Counted from the first letter of the stretch, positions 17,640 to 28,545 are shown. The stretch is DNA of 64,000 nt from Marinobacter antarcticus (GCF_900142385.1 NZ_FRAQ01000002.1:1-64000), one strand, 5' to 3'. Notes: generated by a model not told the origin, from the sequence alone. Numbers and translations: made by a program.

Positions 17640-18695
17640 ATGTCAGGAACTTCATTAGCCAGACTGCTTATCTCCGGCGCGATTGTGTTTCTGCTGGCGG
17701 GTTGCAACCCGTTTTCAGATGCCCGCCCAATGATGGACGAATACGTGGAGCGGGTTGGCCGGGTGCTGGACTTAGAGCCAGAGCTTTCGGAGATTCCTGC
17801 TGCAGAGCTGATGCCGAGGCGTCGTAACCGGGTGCTGCAGATGCCTGATCTGGAGCTGGGCATGCTGGACTTCCTGTCGCTCTATGGTTGTGAGCTGCAA
17901 TACGTGGTTGGCGAGAAAAACTCCGTCATGGGCAAGGTGATGCAGCCCCTTAATCGCCTGCGCTATGAAGTTCGCTTTATTCGCACCGCCGGCGAGTGCC
18001 TGGAAACGGTAGACGAAGAGAAGCTTAAAGCTTTACTGCGGGAGGCCATCGCCAGCAAGCGTGAATCACTGCCAATTGCTATCTGGAACGCAACCTGGGG
18101 CGTGGAGGAGGTGGAAACACTGTTCACGCAGGCTAAGGGTGAGTATCCGGTAGAGGCTAAAGATCCGCTCTCGGATCTTGCCCGGGATGTGCGCCAGTTA
18201 AACAAAGCAGTGGGCGCGCTTCTTGAGCAAAGCCTTGATGTGGACCTGGTTTTCTGGGGCAAGGTACATCAGCGCTGGCAGGCGGAATACCTGGCAGGCC
18301 AGCTGATCAACAGTGCCCGGCTTGTGACTACCCGTCTCGGTGATGCCGCCCGCCTCATCCGCCAGCGGCTGGAGGGTCGTCCACTGTGCCTCAACGGCAA
18401 ACCCAATAGCCAGTCTGATATTGTTCAGGGTATGTTCTTCAGTATCTACATCGGAAAAATTCAGCCCTATCTGGCTGACCTGCGGCGTGCCCGTACCGAT
18501 CTGATAGAACCATTATCCGAGTTGGCGGTTATGCAGGCTGGCTCAATGCCTGAGCAATTCGAGGGGTGGTATCAGTCAGTGCTGGCTCTGGAAGGGAACA
18601 AAAGCGTGTGGGCGAGCCTGGATAAGGCCATTGAGACCCATACCAAAGGCTGGCAGGCGCTGCTTGAGCAGTGTGGGTTGCGGCCCGGCGCATAG
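17640..18695 (+). CDS. DUF3080 lipoprotein
   Basis: A 351-residue predicted lipoprotein. An N-terminal hydrophobic stretch ends in the lipobox LLAGC with the lipidated cysteine at residue 22. The ATG at 17640 has a clear GGAGG a few bases upstream, which decides against the longer open frame starting inside mtnC. The mature part is mostly helical and matches the DUF3080 family as I know it from Pseudomonas and relatives; no catalytic motif is visible and the role is unknown. It converges with the GspE-like gene, leaving only 27 bases between the two stops with no clear terminator. Confidence 0.85.
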   Translation: MSGTSLARLLISGAIVFLLAGCNPFSDARPMMDEYVERVGRVLDLEPELSEIPAAELMPRRRNRVLQMPDLELGMLDFLSLYGCELQYVVGEKNSVMGKVMQPLNRLRYEVRFIRTAGECLETVDEEKLKALLREAIASKRESLPIAIWNATWGVEEVETLFTQAKGEYPVEAKDPLSDLARDVRQLNKAVGALLEQSLDVDLVFWGKVHQRWQAEYLAGQLINSARLVTTRLGDAARLIRQRLEGRPLCLNGKPNSQSDIVQGMFFSIYIGKIQPYLADLRRARTDLIEPLSELAVMQAGSMPEQFEGWYQSVLALEGNKSVWASLDKAIETHTKGWQALLEQCGLRPGA

Positions 18696-18722
18696 GCTTC
18701 AATTTGCCCCCTCCCCCCGCCG

Positions 18723-20537
18723 TCAACGCTGGCTTTCCGGCGTTACCCTGAGGATTTCTTCAACGGTGGTCAGGCCGCTGGCTACTTTCTGTGCGCCGCT
18801 TAACCGCAGTGACTTCATGCCCTCCCGGTAGGCGTCCAACCGCAGCTGTTCCAGTTCACAGTGATCGGTGATCTGGCTCGTTAGCGCGCCTGAAAGTGTC
18901 ATGATTTCATACACACCCGCACGGCCAAGGTAACCGGTATTACGACATTCCAGGCAGCCTACAGGTTGGTGGAACTGTTTTGGCGGCGGAGCTTTCCAGG
19001 GCTTGGTCAGAGTCTGCCAGGCCTGGATGTCAACGGGGGCCGGGGCTTTGCAGTGTGGGCACAGAGTGCGAACCAGGCGCTGGGCCATAACTCCCAGTAT
19101 GGTTGCGCGAATCAGGTAGGGTGGGATGCCCAGTTCCATCATCCGGGTCAGAGCGCTTGGTGCATCGTTTGTGTGCAGTGTGGAGAGCACAAGGTGCCCG
19201 GTCAGTGCTGCCTGCACCGCCATTTCGGCGGTTTCCCGATCGCGGATTTCGCCAATCATGATGATGTCCGGATCCTGTCTCAGCAGAGCCCGGACACCGG
19301 TAGCAAAGGTCAGGTCGATATTTGTCTGGACCTGCATCTGGTTGAACGCTGGCTCAACCATCTCGATGGGATCTTCGATGGTGCAGACATTCAGCTCGGT
19401 AGAAGCGATCTGTTTCAGTGTGGAATACAGGGTTGTCGTCTTGCCGGAGCCAGTGGGGCCGGTTACCAGCACAATTCCGTGCGGCTTTGAGGTTGCCTCT
19501 TGCCAGCGCTCCCGGTCTTCGCGGCTGAACCCCAGCTGTTCATAGGATTTCAACAGTACATCCGGATCAAATATCCGCATCACCATTTTTTCCCCGAACG
19601 CCGTCGGCATGGTGGCCAGGCGCAGTTCCACTTCGCGGTTGTCGGGTTTGCGGGTTTTCAGGCGACCATCCTGCGGCCGTCGCTTTTCAGCGACGTTCAG
19701 CCGTCCCAGAATCTTAAGTCGGCTGGTAATGGCCATGCCCACGTGTTCCGGAAACTCATAAACACTGTGCAACACGCCATCAATCCGGAAACGGATATGT
19801 GTCAGCGTGCGCCTTGGCTCAATATGAATGTCGGATGCGCGCTGATCAAACGCGTACTGCAATAGCCAGTCGACAATGCGCACAACATGCTGGTCGTTGG
19901 CATCTGCGCTGTCACTGGCGCCCAAATCCAGTAGTTGCTCCAGATTCTGGTGGCCGGCGCTATTGCCCGATGTCTGGCCCCCACTGGCTTTATTGACGGA
20001 GTTTGCGAGTTGGTAAAACTCGACGGAGTAGCGGCGGATATCTTCCGGGTTCGCTACTACCCGGCGGATATCTTTGCGCACTGCCTGGCGCAGGTTGCCC
20101 TCCCAGTCTTTTTTGAAGGGTTCGGCGCTGGCTACCAGGATTTCTTCCTGCCCGATCTCTACAGCCAGAATACCGTGACGCTGGGCGAATGCGTAAGACA
20201 TGACCCGGGCAATCGCAGGTGTATCTATTTTCAACGGATCAATGTGGTAATAGGGCTGATCCGCCCAGTCTGCCAGCCATTGTGTCAGCCGGTCGAGATC
20301 CAGAGTTTTTCCGCTTTTTTCACTGGTTAGTGCAGCGATCGCCACCAGTTCCAGCGGGTGACGCTTTGCCGCCCGATTGCTGGCAACCCCGAGGTTGGCA
20401 GAGAGCACCCGCTCTGCGTTGTCCTGGCTGATTTCGCCATCGCTGATCAGTGCCGTGCAGATGTCCCGCAGAGTCAGGGTGCTCCGTGGCGGTGCGGGTG
20501 GTCGCGATGGCTGCGCTGTTTTATCGGACTCGGGCAT
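18723..20537 (-). CDS. Orphan GspE/PilB-family secretion ATPase
   Basis: A 604-residue hexameric ATPase of the type II secretion/type IV pilus family. After a variable proline-rich start come an N1E-like domain (about 60-190), a linker, and the ATPase core with Walker A GPTGSGKTTT (K366), an Asp box, a Walker B region (IMIGEIRD) and a His box (LSTLHTND). A tetracysteine zinc module is at C493, C496, C528 and C531, typical of GspE. No other secretion or pilus gene is present in the window, so the partners must be elsewhere. The gene is last in the minus-strand run arsC-wrbA-DUF2069-this gene, 29 bases after the DUF2069 stop. Confidence 0.9.
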   Translation of the reverse strand: MPESDKTAQPSRPPAPPRSTLTLRDICTALISDGEISQDNAERVLSANLGVASNRAAKRHPLELVAIAALTSEKSGKTLDLDRLTQWLADWADQPYYHIDPLKIDTPAIARVMSYAFAQRHGILAVEIGQEEILVASAEPFKKDWEGNLRQAVRKDIRRVVANPEDIRRYSVEFYQLANSVNKASGGQTSGNSAGHQNLEQLLDLGASDSADANDQHVVRIVDWLLQYAFDQRASDIHIEPRRTLTHIRFRIDGVLHSVYEFPEHVGMAITSRLKILGRLNVAEKRRPQDGRLKTRKPDNREVELRLATMPTAFGEKMVMRIFDPDVLLKSYEQLGFSREDRERWQEATSKPHGIVLVTGPTGSGKTTTLYSTLKQIASTELNVCTIEDPIEMVEPAFNQMQVQTNIDLTFATGVRALLRQDPDIIMIGEIRDRETAEMAVQAALTGHLVLSTLHTNDAPSALTRMMELGIPPYLIRATILGVMAQRLVRTLCPHCKAPAPVDIQAWQTLTKPWKAPPPKQFHQPVGCLECRNTGYLGRAGVYEIMTLSGALTSQITDHCELEQLRLDAYREGMKSLRLSGAQKVASGLTTVEEILRVTPESQR

Positions 20538-20566
20538 AAGGTGTCACTTTCCGGTGCTGGAGCATT

Positions 20567-20926
20567 TCAGCCTGTAACTGGCCGATTCACCTTAAGGTGA
20601 ACCATCGCCATGGTAAACAACAGGAAGGTGAGTAACGTCACAACAACCGGGCCTGGCGCTCCCTCGCTAAGCCAGGCAGAAACCACCCCCTGAGTGAAGT
20701 AAAAGATCACCACGAAGGCCAGCCAGATATAGCCACGATTGTTGCCCCGGAAGACCGGTATTGCTAACGCCAGCAGCGGAATCAGTTTGACTGAAAGTAT
20801 CAGCACTATCGAAACCCCTTCGACCGGTGCAGGGTAAAAGGTTGTAATCAGTAGGGCAGCCAGAACGGCCAGGTAAAGAAACTGGGTTGCGCGTGCGGTG
20901 TGCCGGGCTTTGGGGTTATGTAGCAT
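20567..20926 (-). CDS. DUF2069 inner-membrane protein
   Basis: A 119-residue protein with four predicted membrane helices separated by short loops, ending in a short polar tail. It matches the DUF2069 family, small membrane proteins often encoded next to wrbA in gammaproteobacteria. No motif suggests a chemistry. It sits between wrbA (53 bases upstream) and the GspE-like ATPase (29 bases downstream) on the minus strand and is probably co-transcribed with both. Confidence 0.85.
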   Translation of the reverse strand: MLHNPKARHTARATQFLYLAVLAALLITTFYPAPVEGVSIVLILSVKLIPLLALAIPVFRGNNRGYIWLAFVVIFYFTQGVVSAWLSEGAPGPVVVTLLTFLLFTMAMVHLKVNRPVTG

Positions 20927-20979
20927 GGTCGGATTCCAAAAATGTATAAAGAGCTTTACGTTGCGCGGCTGTGTTCGTG

Positions 20980-21600
<621 letters not shown>

Positions 21601-21615
21601 TCAGCGGTCGTAAAA

Positions 21616-21969
21616 TCAGAGAATCGTCAGAACGTTTTCCGGTGGCCGGCCAAGGGCGGCTTTGCCGTTGGCGAGCACAATCGGCCGCTCAATCAGTTTC
21701 GGGGTTGCTACCATAGCAGCAATCAGCTGCGCGCGACTCAGGTCCGGGTTGTCCAGGCCAAGTTCCTTGTATTCATTTTCGCCGATCCGCATCAGTTCTC
21801 GGGGCTGGCGGCCGAGCGTTTCAAGAATGTCTGAAAGTTCCTGCTCTGTTGGCGGCGTTTCCAAGTAGCGTATAATTTCTGGCTCTATACCCCGCTCTGT
21901 CAGCAACTCAAGAGTCTGGCGGGATTTTGAACAACGGGGGTTGTGGAAAATCTGGATGGGTTCTGTCAT
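21616..21969 (-). CDS. arsC: ArsC-family reductase
   Basis: A 117-residue thioredoxin-fold protein of the glutaredoxin-dependent arsenate reductase family. The active-site cysteine is C13 in IFHNPRCSKSR, and the conserved proline and arginine positions of ArsC follow (RYLETPPT, VATPKLIERPI). The start at 21969 is chosen because the protein then begins with the usual short lead before the first strand; an in-frame ATG 11 codons upstream is less likely. No arsenic operon genes (arsR, arsB) are nearby, so it may be a general member of the family (YfgD-like) rather than a dedicated arsenic resistance enzyme. First gene of the arsC-wrbA-DUF2069 run. Confidence 0.88.
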   Translation of the reverse strand: MTEPIQIFHNPRCSKSRQTLELLTERGIEPEIIRYLETPPTEQELSDILETLGRQPRELMRIGENEYKELGLDNPDLSRAQLIAAMVATPKLIERPIVLANGKAALGRPPENVLTIL

Positions 21970-22030
21970 CTTCGTGCCTGTTTGTTGAAATGGATGCTGC
22001 AACTATTGGTGTTGTGGTCCGCAGTCTAAC

Positions 22031-22036
22031 AGGAGG
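22031..22036 (+). promoter_or_regulatory. Strong ribosome-binding site fixing a GTG start
   Basis: AGGAGG, a perfect anti-Shine-Dalgarno match, lies seven bases before GTG at 22044. It decides the start of the thioredoxin-like lipoprotein against the longer frame that would run into the divergent arsC gene. Confidence 0.9.
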
Positions 22037-22043
22037 TTTTCTC

Positions 22044-22511
22044 GTGCAGAACCCTGTCATCCCTCGGTTACCCCGGAGGGCAGCCATTGCAGGTGCGTTG
22101 GTTTTGATGGCTTTACTGGTGGGTTGTCAGAAGGTTGAACTGGAACGGGCTGAAGGCCCGAAACTCGCATGGGATGACCTGCGCGGTCAGTGGGTGCTGG
22201 TTAACTACTGGGCGGAATGGTGCAAACCCTGCCTCGAGGAAATTCCGGAGCTTAACGAGCTCGACAAGGCGCCGGATATTACTGTACTCGGGGTAAATTT
22301 TGACGATGTGAGGGGCGACGCTTTGGTGGATCTCGGTAAGCGCATGGGCATTGATTACACCATGCTTGCTCAGGACCCGGGGCCGGAATTTGACTGGCAA
22401 CTCCCGGTTGCGTTGCCAGCTACCTTCATCGTGAACCCTGACGGGGACCTTATGGAGGCTCGCTTTGGTCCGCAGACGGAAGAAGATATACGGGCATTGA
22501 TTGGCGGCTGA
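22044..22511 (+). CDS. Thioredoxin-like (TlpA/ResA) lipoprotein
   Basis: A 155-residue thiol-disulfide protein anchored in the membrane. With the GTG start at 22044, an arginine-containing head and hydrophobic stretch lead to the lipobox LLVGC, lipidated at C28. The thioredoxin domain follows, with the active-site pair C60/C63 in WAEWCKPC and the cis-proline in VALPATFIV. Proteins of this type keep cysteines reduced outside the cytoplasm, for example during cytochrome maturation, but no such partner genes are here. It is divergent from arsC over about 75 bases and is followed after 71 bases by dnaE. Confidence 0.9.
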   Translation: MQNPVIPRLPRRAAIAGALVLMALLVGCQKVELERAEGPKLAWDDLRGQWVLVNYWAEWCKPCLEEIPELNELDKAPDITVLGVNFDDVRGDALVDLGKRMGIDYTMLAQDPGPEFDWQLPVALPATFIVNPDGDLMEARFGPQTEEDIRALIGG

Positions 22512-22582
22512 ATGCCGCGGGCTCTTTCAAGCACTCTCTTTCAGCCCCCTAACGAATATACATGCAGGAACGACCTGACGTT

Positions 22583-25500
22583 ATGTCGCAGACTTTTGTA
22601 CACCTTCGCGTGCACTCCGAATATTCCATGGTGGACGGCCTTGTTCGTGTTAAACCGCTGGTCAAACGCGTTGTGGAACTGGGAATGCCGGCCGTGGGCC
22701 TTACAGAGCAGTCCAACATGTTCTCGCTGGTTCGGTTTTATAAGGCGACAACCGGCGCAGGTGTAAAGCCTGTCATTGGCGCGGATCTCTGGTTGGAGAA
22801 CCCGGACGAACCGGAAAACCCGTTCCGGCTGACGCTGCTGGCCCGGGATAATGACGGTTACCTCAACCTCACAGAGATAGTTTCCCTTGGGTATACCGAA
22901 GGACAACGCTACGGCAAGCCGATTGTGCAGCGCCGGTGGCTGGAAAGCAGGCCTGGCGGCCTGATTGCCATGTCTGGCGCCAAAATGGGCGACGTGTGCA
23001 AGGCATTGCTGGCGGGCAAGCCTGAGCTGGCAAAAGCCCGGGCCGAGTACTGGATGAACCTGTATCCGGATTCTTACTACCTTGAGCTACAGCGAACCGG
23101 CCGCCCGGGAGATGAGGACTGCCTGCACATGAGCGTTGAGCTTGCGGAGAGTCTCGGGCTCCCCGTGGTTGCCACCAATGACGTCCACTTTCTTGAGGCC
23201 GACGACTTCGAAGCCCATGAGGCCCGGGTCTGCATCGGGGAAAGCCGGGCGCTGGACGATCCACGCCGTGATCGTCGTTTCAGCGATCAGCAATACCTCC
23301 GCAGCGCGGAGGAGATGATCGAATTATTCAGTGATATTCCTGAAGCTGTTCAGAACACCGTAGAGATAGCGCGGCGCTGCTCGGTGACCGTGCGTATGGG
23401 TGAGTACTTCCTGCCCAATTACCCTGTGCCCGAAGGCATGACCATGGACGACTACTTCCGCCAGGTATCGGAGGAAGGGTTAGAAGGTCGCCTGGCAAAA
23501 ACTCTTCCCAAGGACGATCCCGATTACGACAGCAAGCGCGAAGCCTATTATAAGCGGCTGAATTTTGAGCTGGACATCATCATTCAGATGGGATTCCCCG
23601 GCTACTTCCTGATCGTAATGGACTTCATCAAGTGGGCCAAGAACAACGGCGTGCCGGTGGGGCCGGGTCGTGGTTCCGGTGCCGGCTCGCTGGTAGCCTA
23701 TTCCCAGCTCATTACGGATCTGGATCCGCTGGAGTACGATCTTCTGTTCGAGCGCTTCCTGAACCCTGAGCGGGTATCCATGCCCGACTTTGACGTCGAC
23801 TTCTGCATGGAAGGGCGGGATCGCGTTATTGCATATGTCGCCGAAAAGTACGGCCGGGAAGCGGTTTCCCAGATCATTACCTTCGGAACCATGGCCGCCA
23901 AAGCTGTGGTGCGGGACGTTGCCCGGGTCCAGGGCAAGTCCTACGGTCTTGCAGACAAACTGTCCAAAATGATTCCCTTCGAAGTGGGGATAACGCTGAG
24001 CAACGCCATTGAGCAGGAACCAGCGCTCAAGGAGTTCCTGGCGCAGGATGAAGAAGCCCAGGAAATCTGGGAAATGGCTCTAAAGCTTGAGGGTGTTTGC
24101 CGGAACGCCGGTAAACACGCTGGTGGTGTGGTCATTGCGCCTACCAAAATAACCGATTTCTCGCCGCTGTACTGCGATGATGAAGGCGGTAGCCTTGTTA
24201 CCCAGTTCGACAAAAATGATGTGGAAGATGCGGGGCTGGTGAAGTTCGACTTTCTTGGCCTACGAACGCTGACCATCATCGACTGGGCGCTGAAAATGAT
24301 TAACCCGCGGCGGGAAAGTCGCGGCTTGGCGCCGCTGGACATCAGCGAAATTCCGCTGGCTGACCCGGCCTCATTCGTGATGCTCAAAAAGGCTGAAACC
24401 ACCGCCGTATTCCAGCTCGAATCCCGCGGCATGAAAGACCTGATCCGCCGTCTGCAGCCGGACTCCCTGGAAGACATGATCGCCCTGGTGGCCCTGTTTC
24501 GCCCCGGGCCCCTGCAGTCGGGCATGGTTGATGACTTTATCGATCGGAAGCATGGCAAACAGCCGATATCCTACCCGCATCCGGATTACCAGTACGATGG
24601 CCTGAAACCGGTTCTGGGGCCCACCTATGGGGTTATCCTCTACCAAGAGCAGGTTATGAAGATTGCTCAGGTGATGGCTGGCTATACCCTGGGCAATGCG
24701 GACATGCTCCGGCGGGCCATGGGTAAGAAAAAACCTGAAGAAATGGCCAAACAGAAGCAGTTTTTCCTGGATGGCTGTGAGAATAACGGGATCAACAAAA
24801 CGCTTGCGGAAAATATCTTCGACCTGGTGGAGAAGTTCGCGGGTTACGGCTTCAACAAATCCCACTCTGCCGCTTACGCACTGGTGTCCTATCAGACTCT
24901 GTGGCTGAAGGCGCACTACACCGCCGAGTTCATGGCTGCGGTACTGACCGCGGATATGCAGAACACGGACAAAGTAGTCACGCTGGTGGAGGAGTGCCGC
25001 AACCTTAAGCTGGACCTGGTGTTGCCAGATGTAAGCCGGTCGGAATATACCTTTACCGTTAACGATGAAGGCCAGGTTGTGTACGGCCTTGGCGCGATTA
25101 AGGGGTTGGGTGAAGGCCCGATTCAGGCCATCGTGGAAGGCCGTGTCAGCGGTGAGCCCTACCGAGATATTTTCGACTTCTGCCGCAAAGTTGATCTCAA
25201 AAAAATCAACAAGCGGGCCATGGAAGCCCTTATCCGTTCCGGCGCCATGGACAAGCTCGGTGCCAGCCGCGCCCAGCTTATGGGAAGTATTGCAAAAGCA
25301 GTTCAGCAGGCAGGTCAGCAGTCGCGTAATGAATCCGTGGGCATGACTGATATGTTTGGCGAAATGCTGGAAGCCAGTGACGGTGGAGACCCCTACGCAG
25401 ACGTAGCCGATGTGCGGGAATGGCCTGAGAAACAACGCCTGAAAGGTGAAAAAGACACCCTGGGGTTGTATCTGACAGGGCACCCGTTTGATGAATACGA

Positions 25501-26065
25501 GCGGGAAGTCCGGCGTTTTGTACGCTCACCCATTTCCGATCTCAAGCCCGGCAAATCACCGCAACGGGTTGCCGGATTGGTGGTTGCACAGCGAACCATG
25601 AAAACGCGCACGGGTTCCACCATGTGCTTCATTACACTGGATGACCGGAGCGCGCGAATTGAAGCCACACTGTTTTCCGAAGCTTTCTTCGAGAACCGGG
25701 AGCTACTGCAATCAGATCAGGTAATTGTGGTTGAAGGCCAAGTGAGCCACGATGATTACTCCGGGCAAATGAAAATGCGTGTTAGCTCGGTAATGGATGT
25801 GCCTGGAGCCCGAAAACAGTTCAGCAAAGGCCTGAAACTGAACCTGCACGCTGACCAGCTGCAGAATGGCCTGCTGGATAAGATCGACAGCACGCTAAGG
25901 CCGTTTCGCTGCGAGGGCAGTCCCGTATGGATCGAATACAGCAGCCAGGAAGCCAGCACCCGGATTGAACTCGGAGAAGCCTGGCGGGTGCAGCCGGACG
26001 ACAATCTGCTGCTGGAGTTGAGATACCTGATGGGCGACCAGTGCGTGGAACTGGTCTATGATTAA
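22583..26065 (+). CDS. dnaE: DNA polymerase III alpha subunit
   Basis: The replicative polymerase subunit, 1160 residues from the ATG at 22583, the same length as in E. coli; an in-frame ATG seven codons upstream is possible but adds non-conserved residues. Order of parts: PHP domain (about 1-280, beginning FVHLRVHSEYS), polymerase palm with catalytic D404 and D406 in PDFDVDFC, thumb and fingers (including GRGSGAGSLVAY before the palm aspartates), helix-hairpin-helix, then an OB fold (about 990-1080) and the C-terminal tail that contacts the clamp and tau. Followed by accA after 157 bases, the usual order in this group. Confidence 0.97.
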   Translation: MSQTFVHLRVHSEYSMVDGLVRVKPLVKRVVELGMPAVGLTEQSNMFSLVRFYKATTGAGVKPVIGADLWLENPDEPENPFRLTLLARDNDGYLNLTEIVSLGYTEGQRYGKPIVQRRWLESRPGGLIAMSGAKMGDVCKALLAGKPELAKARAEYWMNLYPDSYYLELQRTGRPGDEDCLHMSVELAESLGLPVVATNDVHFLEADDFEAHEARVCIGESRALDDPRRDRRFSDQQYLRSAEEMIELFSDIPEAVQNTVEIARRCSVTVRMGEYFLPNYPVPEGMTMDDYFRQVSEEGLEGRLAKTLPKDDPDYDSKREAYYKRLNFELDIIIQMGFPGYFLIVMDFIKWAKNNGVPVGPGRGSGAGSLVAYSQLITDLDPLEYDLLFERFLNPERVSMPDFDVDFCMEGRDRVIAYVAEKYGREAVSQIITFGTMAAKAVVRDVARVQGKSYGLADKLSKMIPFEVGITLSNAIEQEPALKEFLAQDEEAQEIWEMALKLEGVCRNAGKHAGGVVIAPTKITDFSPLYCDDEGGSLVTQFDKNDVEDAGLVKFDFLGLRTLTIIDWALKMINPRRESRGLAPLDISEIPLADPASFVMLKKAETTAVFQLESRGMKDLIRRLQPDSLEDMIALVALFRPGPLQSGMVDDFIDRKHGKQPISYPHPDYQYDGLKPVLGPTYGVILYQEQVMKIAQVMAGYTLGNADMLRRAMGKKKPEEMAKQKQFFLDGCENNGINKTLAENIFDLVEKFAGYGFNKSHSAAYALVSYQTLWLKAHYTAEFMAAVLTADMQNTDKVVTLVEECRNLKLDLVLPDVSRSEYTFTVNDEGQVVYGLGAIKGLGEGPIQAIVEGRVSGEPYRDIFDFCRKVDLKKINKRAMEALIRSGAMDKLGASRAQLMGSIAKAVQQAGQQSRNESVGMTDMFGEMLEASDGGDPYADVADVREWPEKQRLKGEKDTLGLYLTGHPFDEYEREVRRFVRSPISDLKPGKSPQRVAGLVVAQRTMKTRTGSTMCFITLDDRSARIEATLFSEAFFENRELLQSDQVIVVEGQVSHDDYSGQMKMRVSSVMDVPGARKQFSKGLKLNLHADQLQNGLLDKIDSTLRPFRCEGSPVWIEYSSQEASTRIELGEAWRVQPDDNLLLELRYLMGDQCVELVYD

Positions 26066-26222
26066 TTGACGAAGGCAAAGTGTTGCATGGTAGATTAAAT
26101 ATTTGTCAGATTACGGACTCATACCAATGTCCGCTTTAGCCATGAACCGGGCGCTGCTATCTTTGTCCCAAATTCTGTGTTGGCGGAGTGTTGTCCCGCC
26201 TGGCAACAAATGATGGAACATC

Positions 26223-27176
26223 ATGAACCCTAATTATCTGGATTTCGAACAGCCGATTGCCGACCTTGAAGCCAAGATTGAAGAGCTTCGTATGGTGGGC
26301 AACGACACCGACATCAACATTTCTGATGAAATTACCCGGCTGAAAAAGAAAAGTGTCAGCCTGACCGAAAGTATATTCTCGGATCTGCATCCCTGGGACG
26401 TTGCCCGGCTTGCGCGGCACCCTCGGCGCCCCTATACGCTGGATTACATCGAAATGATTTTTGAAGATTTCGATGAGCTTCACGGTGATCGTCGATATGC
26501 AGACGACCAGGCCATTGTGGGCGGCACCGCGCGGTTGAACGACAGGCCCGTGATGATTATCGGCCACCAGAAAGGCCGCGAAGTGCGGGATAAGGTCAAG
26601 CGCAATTTTGGCATGCCGCGCCCGGAAGGTTATCGTAAGGCCCTGCGTCTGATGGAAATGGCAGAGCGCTTCAGAATGCCCATTCTCACGTTTATAGACA
26701 CCCCGGGCGCCTATCCCGGCATCGGTGCAGAAGAACGCGGTCAGAGTGAGGCTATTGCCTTCAATCTGGCGGTCATGTCACGGCTCAAGACGCCGATCAT
26801 TTCTACCGTAATCGGTGAAGGTGGTTCGGGCGGTGCACTGGCCATAGGCGTATGCGACCAGTTAAATATGCTGCAGTATTCGACCTATGCGGTCATATCG
26901 CCGGAAGGTTGCGCGTCCATTCTCTGGAAAAGTGCCGAGTACGCTTCTCTGGCGGCTGAGGCCATGGGTGTGACTGCGGACCGTCTGAAGGATCTCGGGC
27001 TGGCTGACAACGTCATTTCCGAGTCTCTTGGTGGTGCCCACCGCAACCCCGAAAAAACGTCTGAAGCCTTGCGTGAAACTCTTGCAAACGGTCTGGCAGA
27101 GCTCAGTCGCCTGCCTCTGGATGAGCTGGTATCCCGGCGGTATGAGCGGTTAACCCGCTATGATACCGGGCGCTAA
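26223..27176 (+). CDS. accA: Acetyl-CoA carboxylase carboxyltransferase subunit alpha
   Basis: A 317-residue subunit that, with AccD, moves the carboxyl group from biotin on AccB to acetyl-CoA, the first step of fatty-acid synthesis. An N-terminal helical region ([17 protein letters not shown]) precedes the crotonase-fold core. Conserved segments include [19 protein letters not shown] and [12 protein letters not shown]. Length and start are standard. Its last 17 bases overlap the start of tilS. Confidence 0.97.
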   Translation: MNPNYLDFEQPIADLEAKIEELRMVGNDTDINISDEITRLKKKSVSLTESIFSDLHPWDVARLARHPRRPYTLDYIEMIFEDFDELHGDRRYADDQAIVGGTARLNDRPVMIIGHQKGREVRDKVKRNFGMPRPEGYRKALRLMEMAERFRMPILTFIDTPGAYPGIGAEERGQSEAIAFNLAVMSRLKTPIISTVIGEGGSGGALAIGVCDQLNMLQYSTYAVISPEGCASILWKSAEYASLAAEAMGVTADRLKDLGLADNVISESLGGAHRNPEKTSEALRETLANGLAELSRLPLDELVSRRYERLTRYDTGR

Positions 27177-28500
27177 GCCCGCACCAGGGTATGCCTTTCC
27201 GGAGGCTTTGAGTGCGCCGGTGAAGGCCATTTCTGGCTACCGGCGGCTTTGGGTTGCACTCAGCGGCGGTCTGGATTCTACCCTTCTTCTGCACCTTGCC
27301 GCGCTCTGCCATCCGGGAGTGCGGGCGGTGCATATCAATCATCAGCTTCAGGCCAATGCCGGCGAGACGGAAGACTTCTGCCGCGAATTGTGTGCCGGGT
27401 TGGCGGTGCCTCTTGTGGTTCAGCCGGTGTCGGTCAAACGGGGTGCTGGCCCAGGTGAAGGCCTTGAGGAAGGTGCCCGCAAGGCTCGTTATAAGGCCTT
27501 TGAAGCGCTTCTTGAGTCTGGCGATATTCTGCTGATGGCCCATCACAGTGATGATCAGGCCGAAACCGTTCTTTTCCGCATGTTCCGTGGTAGCGGTGTT
27601 GCCGGCCTTGCCGGTATGCCCGAAAGCCGCCCGCTGGGTGCTGGCCGCCTTGCCCGGCCATTACTATGCTTTGAGCGATCGGAGCTTGAGCACTATGCTC
27701 ATCGAGCAGGGCTTTCATGGGTTGATGATCCCAGCAATTCAGATCAGCGGTTTGATCGCAACTTCCTCCGTCTCAGTATTCTGCCGGCGCTCAAAGGGCG
27801 CTGGCCTGGCCTGAATCAGCGCTTGCGATACAGTGCGGGCGCCTGTTCGGAAAGCGATTTTCTGAACCAGCAGCTGGCGGAATTGCAGTGGCAGGTCTTG
27901 GGGGCACATAGACGTCGTCTGCCGGTCGCAGGGCTGAGTGCGCTTTCTCTTGCAGAACAGAAAAACCTTCTGCGCTGGTGGATCCGGCGCTCGGGATATC
28001 AGCCCCCTTCAATCAGCAACTGGTCACAGATACTGCATGATTTATTGCAGGCTGCAGAGGATCGGTCTCCTGAGTTGCGGGCAGACGGCTTTAGCTTGCG
28101 GCGTTTTCAGGGCGAGCTTCACCTGGTCTCCGAAATGGATGCTTTGCCGGAAGAGCCTGTAACCCTCGAACCTGGCGAGACAGTAGACTGGGGCGAGTGG
28201 ACGATCCGGCTGATACCAGGATCCACCGCGAAAACTGATGTGCCGCCAATACGAATATGTACGAGGCAGGGTGGGGAACGCATCCGTTTTTACGCGAGCG
28301 GACCCTCAAAATTGCTTAAAAAATGGCTTCAGGAAAAGGCTGTTCCGCCTTGGCAAAGGGGCCGTCTGCCCCTGATTTTCGGGGATGTAGAGGGTGAGAA
28401 AGATCTGATCGCCATTGGCGATTTATGGTGTTCTGAACGATACTGCGGAAGCGCCCCTGCGGCAGGCTGGCGGCTGATTGTAGAGCGGGATTGTGATTGA
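27160..28500 (+). CDS. tilS: tRNA(Ile)-lysidine synthase
   Basis: A 446-residue enzyme that adds lysine to the wobble C of the CAU anticodon of tRNA-Ile, making it read AUA. The PP-loop ATP site is ALSGGLDST near residues 33-41, followed by [14 protein letters not shown] with the conserved histidines and aspartates. The central linker and C-terminal domain (HLVSEM onward, ending with [11 protein letters not shown]) complete the long form found in gammaproteobacteria. The chosen ATG lies inside the end of accA; an in-frame GTG at 27220 is an alternative start closer to the PP loop. Confidence 0.93.
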   Translation: MIPGAKPAPGYAFPEALSAPVKAISGYRRLWVALSGGLDSTLLLHLAALCHPGVRAVHINHQLQANAGETEDFCRELCAGLAVPLVVQPVSVKRGAGPGEGLEEGARKARYKAFEALLESGDILLMAHHSDDQAETVLFRMFRGSGVAGLAGMPESRPLGAGRLARPLLCFERSELEHYAHRAGLSWVDDPSNSDQRFDRNFLRLSILPALKGRWPGLNQRLRYSAGACSESDFLNQQLAELQWQVLGAHRRRLPVAGLSALSLAEQKNLLRWWIRRSGYQPPSISNWSQILHDLLQAAEDRSPELRADGFSLRRFQGELHLVSEMDALPEEPVTLEPGETVDWGEWTIRLIPGSTAKTDVPPIRICTRQGGERIRFYASGPSKLLKKWLQEKAVPPWQRGRLPLIFGDVEGEKDLIAIGDLWCSERYCGSAPAAGWRLIVERDCD

Positions 28501-28545
28501 GTCGTTTAGGGCTTTCTGGTAGTCTGGCGTCCCATCTTGAGATGA

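Noticed and set aside
24371..25483. A 370-codon open frame on the minus strand inside dnaE
   Set aside because: It lies wholly antisense to a highly conserved polymerase gene, and its translation looks like a mirror of dnaE codon usage with no recognisable domain.
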